A DNA stretch of 64,000 nt, from contig NZ_CP115184.1 of the NCBI RefSeq assembly GCF_029395675.1, positions 2,480,001-2,544,000 of the forward strand, written 5' to 3'. Within the stretch, counting starts at the first letter, position 1. Every line of letters begins with the position of its first letter. The notes beneath the pieces are model-generated. The model searched no databases. It saw only the letters and a program-made list of their open reading frames with translations, and was not told where the DNA came from. This stretch comes from Janibacter cremeus. GTDB lineage: Bacteria > Actinomycetota > Actinomycetes > Actinomycetales > Dermatophilaceae. The position numbers and the translations under genes were made by a program. Shown one piece after another: positions 51,012-58,269 of the stretch.

Positions 51012-52283
51012 CTAGGTGGACGCCATCGGCTCGTCGGACCGCGTCAGGGCAGCCCGCTCGCGCTCGGCCCGCAGCGCCGGCAGGTAGAGCAGGACGCCGA
51101 CACCGGCCACCACGCCGAGCACCACGACGCTGAGGGACAGCGAGGTGGCCTCCGCGAGCAGACCGGCAAGCGGTGCCGTCGCAGCGAAGACGGCGAAGCT
51201 GACCATCGAGCCGAGCGACAGGACCGACGCCCTGTTGGCGGCCTCGGCCTCGCGGTGCACGAGGGTGGCGTGCAGTGGTCCACTGCCCCCGAAGATGCCG
51301 TACGCCGCGAGGTAACCCACGATGACGCCGACGGGCCCCGTGGCCAGGCCGATGGCGACGACGCCCACCGCCATGGCCACGTGGGTGACCATGGCCGCCC
51401 GGCCGACGCCGATCCGGGCCGAGAGCCAGCCACCGACGGCGGCGCCCCCCGCGTAGACCGCCCACCCTGCAGCGGCGAACGGGCTCATCAGTGCCCCGGC
51501 CTGCTCCTCGCTGCCCAGGAGGTCGGCGAGCCGCAGCGGCACGAGGCTCTCGAAGCCGATCATCGCCAACGCGATGGCGGCCTCGGCGCCGAGCAGGGCT
51601 CGCAGCACGACGTTGGCGCTCGCGAGTCGCAGCCCGGACCGGACCACGCGCGGCGCCTCCCGCACGCTGTCGAGCACCGAGCCACGATGCGCCCGAGGCG
51701 GCTCGCGCAACAGGACCACGACGGCAACCAGGTGCACGACGGTGAGGACCAGGCACACGAGGAACGGGAGCCGCAGCGCGCTCCCGGGGAGGGGGTCCCA
51801 GAGAATCAGCCCGCCCGAGACCAGAGCACCCAGGGCGATCGAGGCGCCGAGCACCGCGCCGGCGCGCGAGAGCTCCTGGTCGACGTCGGCTCCGGGGCGG
51901 TGCGCGTGCACGGTGTCGACGTACCAGGCCTCCAGCGGGCCGGAGTCGAGTGCACGAAACACCCCCTGGACCACCATCGCCAGCGCGAACGCCCAGAAGG
52001 AGGCGGCGAGCAGATAGATCGCCATGGACACCACCTCGGCCACGGCTGCCGCGAGCACCACCGGACGACGTCCGAAGGCGTCGGCGAAACCGCTGGTCGG
52101 CAGCTCCAGGAGCAGGATCACGACCCCCATCACCGAGCCGAGGGTGAGCACCTGGGTGACGGTCAGGCCGTGCTCGAGCGGCCACAGCGAGAACAGGGCG
52201 ATCGTGAGGCCCACGGGCAGCCACCGGGTGGCGGTGAGCAGCCAGTAGACGCGGCGAGCGGCCGGGGGCGAGAGCGCGGTCAC
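51012..52283 (-). CDS. MFS transporter of the moc-like operon
   Basis: 423 residues from GTG 52283 (ATG 52343, 22 bases after the lacI stop, is the alternative). Twelve helices; loop motif SGFADAFGRRPV after helix 2 and FGGSGPLHATLVHREAE in the second half. It resembles small-solute MFS carriers often tied to catabolic operons. Fifth gene behind desaturase, ferredoxin, reductase and LacI; the likely task is uptake of the operon's substrate or export of a product. Confidence 0.8.
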   Translation of the reverse strand: MTALSPPAARRVYWLLTATRWLPVGLTIALFSLWPLEHGLTVTQVLTLGSVMGVVILLLELPTSGFADAFGRRPVVLAAAVAEVVSMAIYLLAASFWAFALAMVVQGVFRALDSGPLEAWYVDTVHAHRPGADVDQELSRAGAVLGASIALGALVSGGLILWDPLPGSALRLPFLVCLVLTVVHLVAVVVLLREPPRAHRGSVLDSVREAPRVVRSGLRLASANVVLRALLGAEAAIALAMIGFESLVPLRLADLLGSEEQAGALMSPFAAAGWAVYAGGAAVGGWLSARIGVGRAAMVTHVAMAVGVVAIGLATGPVGVIVGYLAAYGIFGGSGPLHATLVHREAEAANRASVLSLGSMVSFAVFAATAPLAGLLAEATSLSLSVVVLGVVAGVGVLLYLPALRAERERAALTRSDEPMAST

Positions 52284-52365
52284 CGGTCGCGACCGTGTGT
52301 GGGCATGCTGCGGACGATAGCCGTGGCACAGGAGCATGCGCACGCGACTTTCGGGCGGCCCCCGC

Positions 52366-53385
52366 TCAGGTCTGCGCGGGGGCGGAGGACGAGCGGGCCC
52401 TCAGGCGCGGAGCCACGAGGTGCTCGCGGGCCTCGCGGTCGGGGGCGGTGATGCGCTGGACCAGAAGGTCCGCCGCCACCGATCCCACCGTGTGCGGTTG
52501 GATGTCGACGCTCGTCAGACCCACCCAGCGCATGCGCGCGATGCTGCTGTCGTCGAAGCCCACGACGGACACGTCGCCCGGCACGGACAGGCCCGCATCC
52601 GTTGCCGCGGCCATGGCCCCCGCGCACACGAGGTCGTTGACGGTGAAGACGGCGGTCGGCGGATCGGATGCGAAGAGCGCTGCGCCGCAGGTGAACCCGT
52701 CGTCCTCGGTGATGTCCGACGGTACGACCCGGATGTGCTCGTCCAGCCCTGCGGCGCGCATCGCCTCCTCGTAGCCGATCCGGCGCTGGCGGAACACCTC
52801 GCCCGCCGGCCCGGCGATGTGGGCGATCCGCTCGTGCCCGAGGGCGACGAGGTGCTCCACGGCCAGCCGGGCGCCCGCGGCGTCGTCCTCGGCGATGACG
52901 TCGACCGTCGGCAGCCGCAGGTCGCGCATGCCGGCGACGACGGTGGGCAGCCGCTGGGCGGCCTCCCGGATCGCATCCGTGACCGGCATCGTCCCGGCCA
53001 GCACGAGCCCGTCGACGCGCATGTCGAGGAAGGCGTTGAGCAGCCGGTCGTCGAGGTCCCGGTCGAGCCGCCCGTCGGCGACGAACGCGTGCAGGTCGTG
53101 CTCGGCGAGCCGCTCCCCCAGGCCCGCGAGGAAGTCGACGAACCACGGTTGCCGCAGGTCGTTGACGAGCACGCCGATGGTCTTGGTGCGGCGTGCGCCC
53201 AGGCTCTGCGCGACCGAGTTGGGTCGGTAGCCCAGCTCCGCCATGGCCGCCTCCACCGCCGCACGGGCCTGCTCGGAGACCTTGGGCGAGCCCTGCAGCA
53301 CGCGGGAGACGGAGGACTTCGAGACACCGGCGCGCTCGGCGACGGTGCGGAGGGTGACCGGGCGGTCGCCCCCGTGCGGACTCAC
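52366..53385 (-). CDS. LacI-family regulator of the moc-like operon
   Basis: 339 residues from GTG 53385, which overlaps the reductase stop by four bases (GTGA). HTH TLRTVAERAGVSKSSVSRVLQG, hinge GARRTKTIGVLVNDLRQPW, and a sugar-type effector domain with ILVNDL, DLVCAGAMAAATDAG and VVGFDDSSIARM. It probably binds the palindrome TGGGACCGGTCCCA upstream of the first gene and is relieved by the substrate. Embedded in the operon it controls. Confidence 0.88.
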   Translation of the reverse strand: MSPHGGDRPVTLRTVAERAGVSKSSVSRVLQGSPKVSEQARAAVEAAMAELGYRPNSVAQSLGARRTKTIGVLVNDLRQPWFVDFLAGLGERLAEHDLHAFVADGRLDRDLDDRLLNAFLDMRVDGLVLAGTMPVTDAIREAAQRLPTVVAGMRDLRLPTVDVIAEDDAAGARLAVEHLVALGHERIAHIAGPAGEVFRQRRIGYEEAMRAAGLDEHIRVVPSDITEDDGFTCGAALFASDPPTAVFTVNDLVCAGAMAAATDAGLSVPGDVSVVGFDDSSIARMRWVGLTSVDIQPHTVGSVAADLLVQRITAPDREAREHLVAPRLRARSSSAPAQT

Positions 53386-54629
53386 GCGGTGGCCGCCTTG
53401 AGGATCGAGCGAAGGGGGACGCCCGGGTCCTCCAGCTGCGCCGCCTCCAGCGGCACGGCCGCGGCGATGAGCTTCTCCGCGATCCTGATGTCCTTGGCCA
53501 CGCTGGGTCCCGGACCGACGGCCGCGGCGTGGACGAGCCGGTCCCGGCCGTCGAGTCCGAGGTGCACGAGGACCCCGTCCTCCCGGCGCCGCAGGACGGT
53601 GCGCTCCCCCGTCCCGGGCAGCCCGGCCACGGAGAGCATCTGGTCGTACTGGTCGGACCAGAACCACGGGACGGCGGCGTGGGCCTCGTCCTCACCGAGC
53701 ATGGACGCGGCCGCGGTCAGGGCCTGGTCGTGGGCATTGCGCCAGGACTCCAGGCGGACCCGGTTGCCCGAGCGTGCGTCGGGGAAGGCCGCACAGTCCC
53801 CCGCGGCGAAGACCCGCGGGTCGGAGGTGCGCAGCGCCTCGTCGACGACGATTCCGTTGTCGACGAGCAGACCGGCCTCCTCGGCGAGCGCGGTCGACGG
53901 AGTGGCCCCGACGCCGACGACGACGGCATCGGCGACGAGCTCGTCGCCGTCGGAGAGCACCGCCCGCAACCGGCCCCCTTCGCGGTGCATCCCGGTCACG
54001 GTCGTGTCGGTGCGCAGGGTGACACCCCGCTCCTCGTGCCGGGCGACCACCTGCGCGGCGACCTCCCCGGGCACGATCCGGCCGAGCGCTCGCGGCCCGG
54101 CCTCGACGACCGTCACCTCCATGCCGCGCTCCCGGGCGCCGGCCGCGATCTCGAGGCCGATGAAGCCGGCCCCGACCACGAGCAGGTGCCCCTCGGGGCG
54201 CAGAACGGTGCGCAGCGCGGCGGCGTCCTCGTGGGTCCGCAGGTACGTGGCCCCCTCGAGCTCGAGGCGACGCGCGTCCGACCCGAGGGCGAGCAGCAGG
54301 CGGTCCCAGGGGACCTCCCCCTCGCTCGTCGTGACGGTGCCGGCGTCGAGGTCCAGCCCGGTGACCTCGACCCCGAGGCGCAGCTCGATGCCGGCCTCCT
54401 CCAGCTGCTCCGGGGACCACGGGTGGACCAGCGCCAGCTCCTCGTCGGCGAGGGCACGCTTCGACAGGGGCGGGCGCTCGTAGGCGTGCACGGACTCGCG
54501 GCCGATGACGGTGATGTCGCCGTCAAAGCCCTTGTCCCGCAGGGCCATCGCCGCATGGGTGCCGCACTCACCGGCACCGACGACGACGATCCGCTGCACG
54601 TCGCTCGAGAGGTCAGGCGAGGTCGACAT
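53382..54629 (-). CDS. FAD-dependent ferredoxin reductase, MocF-like
   Basis: 415 residues. FAD motif VVVGAGECGTHAAMALR, NAD motif LVVGAGFIGLEIAAGARERG and late FAD motif FAAGDCAAFPD, like ferredoxin reductases of Rieske and P450 oxygenases. It would pass electrons from NAD(P)H to the adjacent Rieske ferredoxin. ATG 54629 lies inside the end of the ferredoxin gene (17-base overlap). Third gene of desaturase, ferredoxin, reductase, LacI, MFS. Confidence 0.9.
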   Translation of the reverse strand: MSTSPDLSSDVQRIVVVGAGECGTHAAMALRDKGFDGDITVIGRESVHAYERPPLSKRALADEELALVHPWSPEQLEEAGIELRLGVEVTGLDLDAGTVTTSEGEVPWDRLLLALGSDARRLELEGATYLRTHEDAAALRTVLRPEGHLLVVGAGFIGLEIAAGARERGMEVTVVEAGPRALGRIVPGEVAAQVVARHEERGVTLRTDTTVTGMHREGGRLRAVLSDGDELVADAVVVGVGATPSTALAEEAGLLVDNGIVVDEALRTSDPRVFAAGDCAAFPDARSGNRVRLESWRNAHDQALTAAASMLGEDEAHAAVPWFWSDQYDQMLSVAGLPGTGERTVLRRREDGVLVHLGLDGRDRLVHAAAVGPGPSVAKDIRIAEKLIAAAVPLEAAQLEDPGVPLRSILKAATA

Positions 54630-54924
54630 GGACCTCCCCGTCCTCGACCCGCACCGGGTACGTGCGCAGGTCGATGGTGACCGGCGCTCCCATCGCCGCG
54701 CCGTCCGTGATGCGGAACCGCCCGTTGTGCTTCGGGCACTCGATGATGCCGTCCATGACGAGACCATCGCACAGGAGCATCCGCTCGTGCGTGCAGTGCC
54801 CGTCGCTGGCGTAGAACTCACCGTCCTCGTCGCGGTAGACCGCGACATCGCGCCCCTCGACGCTCACGCCGATGACGTCCTCCTCCTCGACGTCGTCGAC
54901 GTCGCAGACCCGGGTCCAGCCCAT
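54613..54924 (-). CDS. Rieske [2Fe-2S] ferredoxin, MocE-like
   Basis: 103 residues. Cluster ligands Cys44-x-His46 (GHCTHERML) and Cys63-x2-His66 (IECPKHNGRF) are complete. Small Rieske ferredoxins of this type carry electrons to an oxygenase; the rhizobial MocE serves the MocD desaturase-like demethylase. GAGAGGAG precedes ATG 54924; 11 bases after the desaturase stop and overlapping the reductase. Confidence 0.92.
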   Translation of the reverse strand: MGWTRVCDVDDVEEEDVIGVSVEGRDVAVYRDEDGEFYASDGHCTHERMLLCDGLVMDGIIECPKHNGRFRITDGAAMGAPVTIDLRTYPVRVEDGEVHVDLA

Positions 54925-54935
54925 GGTGACTCCTC

Positions 54936-56054
54936 TCAGGCCGCGGTCGCGGCGCTCGTGGTGGTGGTGTCCCCGGCCGGCGGGAGCAACCCGTCGACGG
55001 GTCCGTGGAAGGGCGCGGCCGTCCCGGGCAGCTCGCGGCGCACGAACCAGGACGGGTCGCGCAGCTGGTGCAGCACGGCCGGGATGATCTCGCGGTAGGC
55101 GGCGAGGAGTCCCGGGTACGGCTCGGGGGTGTCGTGCCGCATCTCCTCGTGCAGCTCGGGCAGCCGGTGGTACGGGACCATCGGGAACATGTGGTGCTCG
55201 ATGTGGAAGTTCATGTTCCAGTAGAGGAAGCGGTTGACCGGCCCCATGAGGACGGTGCGGGTGTTGAGCCGGTGGTCGATGACGTTCTCCCCCATGCCGG
55301 AGTGCTGGGTCAGCCCGTAGACGATGTGCATGAAGCACCCGTAGAGCCGCGGGCCGCCCACGAGGACCAGGGGCAGCCAGGAGGTCGTGACGACGGCGAG
55401 CGCGATGACGACGGTGTAGATCGCCAGCCAGGTGCGCGCGATGCGGATCGCCGTGCCGTGCTCCTGCTCGGGCACGTAGTCGCGCTCGTCCCGGGAGAGC
55501 CGGCCGACCGACAGGCGCAGCATCGTGGCGATCGCCTGCGGGACGTCGACCAGCCCGACGAGGTTGAGCAGGATCCGCCCGAGACGCGCTGGGCGCATGG
55601 CGATGATCTCGGGGTCCCTGCCGACGACGAGGGTGTCGCTGTGGTGCCGCGCGTGGGAGTAGCGCCAGGTGACCGGGTTGCGCATCATGAAGAAGCACGC
55701 GATCTGGTAGACCGCCTGGTCCATCCAGCGCGTCCGGAAGGCCGTCCCGTGGCCGGCCTCGTGCCACCGCGAGTCGCCGGCGGAGCCGTAGAGGACGCCG
55801 TAGACGAGGGCGAAGGGGAGGACCCACCACGATCCCCACGTCGCCACGATCCCGGCACCGCTGAGCACGATGAGCCCGAGCCAGATGGCGGTGTCCCGGA
55901 TCGCGGGGGCGTCCGAGCGCTTCATCAGCTCCTTCATCCGCTTGCGGGGAAGGGCGGTGCGGTACCAATCGGCGGCGCTGAGGCCGTTGGCCACCGCGAA
56001 GTCGGTGGCCTCGCCCTGCAGCGAGTACCAGGAGAGGCGGTCGCGGAATGTCAT
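54936..56054 (-). CDS. Membrane fatty-acid-desaturase-type di-iron oxygenase, MocD-like
   Basis: 372 residues with four membrane helices and the three His boxes of the desaturase/hydroxylase family: HEAGHG (98-103), HARHH (134-138) and HIEHH (284-288). Together with a Rieske ferredoxin and a reductase it matches the rhizopine demethylase trio MocDEF. Alternatives are a lipid desaturase or an alkane/xylene-type hydroxylase, but those do not sit with LacI and inositol genes. First gene of a five-gene operon, 15 bases behind a LacI-type palindrome. Confidence 0.85.
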   Translation of the reverse strand: MTFRDRLSWYSLQGEATDFAVANGLSAADWYRTALPRKRMKELMKRSDAPAIRDTAIWLGLIVLSGAGIVATWGSWWVLPFALVYGVLYGSAGDSRWHEAGHGTAFRTRWMDQAVYQIACFFMMRNPVTWRYSHARHHSDTLVVGRDPEIIAMRPARLGRILLNLVGLVDVPQAIATMLRLSVGRLSRDERDYVPEQEHGTAIRIARTWLAIYTVVIALAVVTTSWLPLVLVGGPRLYGCFMHIVYGLTQHSGMGENVIDHRLNTRTVLMGPVNRFLYWNMNFHIEHHMFPMVPYHRLPELHEEMRHDTPEPYPGLLAAYREIIPAVLHQLRDPSWFVRRELPGTAAPFHGPVDGLLPPAGDTTTTSAATAA

Positions 56055-56069
56055 GTCGGCTCCTTTGCC

Positions 56070-56085
56070 GTGGGACCGGTCCCAC
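56070..56085. promoter_or_regulatory. LacI-type operator, perfect 16-bp palindrome
   Basis: GTGGGACCGGTCCCAC with central CG, the layout of LacI-family operators in actinobacteria. It sits 15 bases before the ATG of the mocD-like gene, in a position where binding would block transcription or early elongation. Confidence 0.8.
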
Positions 56086-56151
56086 AAGTGTGGTGGGCCG
56101 CCCTGCCCGGCGTCAACCCCCCTTCGCCTCGGGTCAACCTCCCTTTGCCTC

Positions 56152-56269
56152 GGGTGGAGGTGAACGCGCCGATCAATCGCCCGCGCGTCGGCGTCCATGC
56201 ACGAAGGGAGTCGCCCGGGTGGAGGTGAACGCGCCGATCACTTCCCCGCGCGTCGGCGTCCACCCACGA
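56152..56269. repeat. Two 53-bp direct repeats, 65-base period
   Basis: Copies at 56152-56204 and 56217-56269 agree at 48 of 53 positions and begin GGGTGGAGGTGAACGCGCCG. They lie between the divergent mocD-like and hydrolase genes. A shorter CCTCGGGT repeat precedes them. Possible binding sites or simple intergenic repeats. Confidence 0.8.
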
Positions 56270-56343
56270 CACGGACGCCCCTCCCTTCGCCCCGCTCACG
56301 CTGACAGACTGGGCCGGACACCGACGTCACCCAGGAGGAACCC

Positions 56344-57156
56344 GTGAGCTCCATCCCGCCCGAGGACATCGACACCCCCGGCCACGCCGGACTGCTCATC
56401 GGCTCGCGGTGGAGCCCACCCGCGAACCCGACCTGGGTCGCCGTCATCGCCCACGGCTACGGGGAGCACATCGGCCGTTACCGGTGGGTCGCCGACCGCC
56501 TCACCTCCGACGGCGCGGTCGTCTACGCGCACGACCACGTCGGGCACGGCCGCAGCGAGGGTGAGCGGGTCCTGATCGAGGACTTCGAGCCGGTCGTCGA
56601 CGACCTCCACCTGCTCGTGGAGCGCGCGCGGGAGGAGAACCCCGGCCTTCCCGTCGTGCTCATCGGCCACTCGATGGGCGGGATGATCGCGGCCCGCTAC
56701 ACCCAACGCCACCCCGGGGCGCTGACCGCCACGGTGCTCTCCGGACCGGTGCTCGGGTCCTGGGAGGCGACCACCCTGGCCGACCTGGACGAGATCCCCT
56801 CGACCCCGATCGACGTCACGACACTCAGCCGGGACGAGGACGTCGGGGCCGACTACGAGGCGGACGAGCTCGTGTGGCACGGCGACTTCAAGCGCCCGAC
56901 GCTCCGCGCCCTGCGGAGCACCCTGGAGACGATCTCCGAGGGCGGTCGGCTGCAGGTCCCCACGATCTGGCTGCACGGTGAGGACGACCAGCTCGTCCCC
57001 ATCGAGCCCTCCCGCCGGGGATGGGAGCGCATCGCCCCCGAGGGAGCACCGGCGAGGTCCTACCCGGGCGCCCGGCACGAGATCTTCAACGAGATCAACC
57101 GCGAGGACGTCCTCGACGACGTGCTCGCCTTCGTCCACGAGCACGTGGGCCGCTGA
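56344..57156 (+). CDS. Alpha/beta hydrolase, monoacylglycerol lipase-like
   Basis: 270 residues. Nucleophile elbow GHSMGGMIAARY (Ser), oxyanion HGYGEHIGRY, acid in HGEDDQLVP (Asp) and base in ARHEIFNE (His). The HGxxEHxxRY and GHGxSEG features match monoglyceride lipases. Cytosolic, no signal peptide. GTG 56344 has AGGAGGAA upstream. Divergent from the mocD-like gene; its link to inositol catabolism is not evident. Confidence 0.88.
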   Translation: MSSIPPEDIDTPGHAGLLIGSRWSPPANPTWVAVIAHGYGEHIGRYRWVADRLTSDGAVVYAHDHVGHGRSEGERVLIEDFEPVVDDLHLLVERAREENPGLPVVLIGHSMGGMIAARYTQRHPGALTATVLSGPVLGSWEATTLADLDEIPSTPIDVTTLSRDEDVGADYEADELVWHGDFKRPTLRALRSTLETISEGGRLQVPTIWLHGEDDQLVPIEPSRRGWERIAPEGAPARSYPGARHEIFNEINREDVLDDVLAFVHEHVGR

Positions 57157-57167
57157 CCGCCTCCCTC

Positions 57168-57199
57168 CCCTTCGCAGGAGCCCAGGCACCTGCGAAGGG
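57168..57199. repeat. CCCTTCGCA/TGCGAAGGG hairpin, first of three copies
   Basis: Nine-base perfect arms with a 14-base loop, 11 bases after the hydrolase stop. A second copy starts at 57212 and is split by the IS element; a third is intact at 58232-58262. Probably a terminator-type extragenic repeat. Confidence 0.7.
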
Positions 57200-57227
57200 A
57201 GGGGGCCGGATCTTCGCAGGAGCCTAA

Positions 57228-58202
57228 GAGGTTGCGCCAGTAGGTGGCTGGCCGGCGGGCGCGTGTCGGTGACGTAGGGCAGGCACAAGCACCGGTACAG
57301 GAAGAGGTGTCTAACGCCGTCTTCCGTTCCGAGGTGCTTGTGCCTGCCCTGCCATCTTCTGTCATCGAACCCCTGTGGGACCAGTTCGCCGCGCTGATCC
57401 CCGACCACGTCGACACCCACCCGCTGGGATGTCACAACCCCCGTATCGATGACCGGGTCGTCTTCGACAAGCTCGTGCAGAGCCTCGTGCTGGGTGCTGC
57501 CTACGAACGGATCGCGGACTCGGCCTGTTCGGCCACGACGATCCGCCGACGTCGCGATGCGTGGATCCACGCCGGGCTCTTTCAGCGGCTGGAGCAGATC
57601 TGTTTGGAAGCCTACGACCGGATCGTGGGCCTGGACCTGGCAGACATCACCGTCGACGGGTGCATCGTCAAAGCTCCCTGCGGTGGCCACGCCGCAGGAA
57701 GATCCCCGGTAGACCGCGGCAAACAAGGCACCAAGCGGTCGGTGATGACCGATGGGGCCGGGATCCCGATCGGCTGCATGGTCGCCCCGGCCAACCGCAA
57801 CGACTCACCCTTCCTGCGGCCCACGCTGGAACAGCTGGGCAGGTTCGAGATCCGCTTCGGGGTCGGGCTGCCCGAGCAGATCACGGTGCACCTGGACGCC
57901 GGCTACGACAGCGCCATCACCCGAGAGCTGCTGGAGGAACTGGGCTGCACGCCCGTGATCAGCGCCAAGGGCTTCCCCCTGCAGGCCGGCGCCCGCTGGG
58001 TCGTTGAGCGCACCAACTCCTGGCACAACCGCGGCTTCAAGAAGCTGGCCATCTGCACCGAACGCCGCACCCACGTCATCACCGCATTCATCGCCCTGGC
58101 CAACGCCGCGATCATCGTCCGCCGACTCCTGCGCCAAGCCTGGACCACCCACCGCTGGGACAAACGACCGGACAAGCGACCATGACCTACTGGCGGGACC
58201 TC
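57228..58202 (+). mobile_element. IS5-family insertion sequence, complete (975 bp)
   Basis: Ends are 18-base inverted repeats GAGGTTGCGCCAGTAGGT and, on the other strand, GAGGTCCCGCCAGTAGGT (16 of 18 match). Flanked by the target duplication TAA at 57225-57227 and 58203-58205. One intact transposase frame. The element is inserted in the loop of a hairpin repeat, and the neighbouring copy at 58232 shows the uninterrupted sequence. Confidence 0.92.
57307..58185 (+). CDS. IS5-family transposase
   Basis: 292 residues from GTG 57307 (an in-frame start at 57244 lies inside the left end). DDE residues: Asp in DITVDGCIVKAP, Asp in VHLDAGYDSAI, Glu in VVERTNSWHNRGFKKLAICT. The stop TGA overlaps the right inverted repeat. 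Intact, so the element may be active. Base composition is like the host, suggesting residence within related high-GC genomes. Confidence 0.93.
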   Translation: MSNAVFRSEVLVPALPSSVIEPLWDQFAALIPDHVDTHPLGCHNPRIDDRVVFDKLVQSLVLGAAYERIADSACSATTIRRRRDAWIHAGLFQRLEQICLEAYDRIVGLDLADITVDGCIVKAPCGGHAAGRSPVDRGKQGTKRSVMTDGAGIPIGCMVAPANRNDSPFLRPTLEQLGRFEIRFGVGLPEQITVHLDAGYDSAITRELLEELGCTPVISAKGFPLQAGARWVVERTNSWHNRGFKKLAICTERRTHVITAFIALANAAIIVRRLLRQAWTTHRWDKRPDKRP

Positions 58203-58266
58203 TAAGCAGTTGCGAAGGGAGGGGGCCGGGTCTTCGCAGGAGCCTAAGCAGTTGCGAAGGGAGGGG
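58203..58266. repeat. Interrupted and intact hairpin repeats right of the IS
   Basis: The first part (58203-58222) is the right half of the copy split by the IS; the next copy, from 58232, has arms CTTCGCA/TGCGAAG around GGAGCCTAAGCAGT and ends four bases before the iolA stop. Likely the iolA terminator. Confidence 0.75.
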
Positions 58267-58269
58267 CGA

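Noticed and set aside
57244..57306. Earlier transposase start
   Set aside because: Codons lie at the left inverted repeat of the IS and lack a Shine-Dalgarno site; transposases of this family start near VFRSEVL-type sequence.
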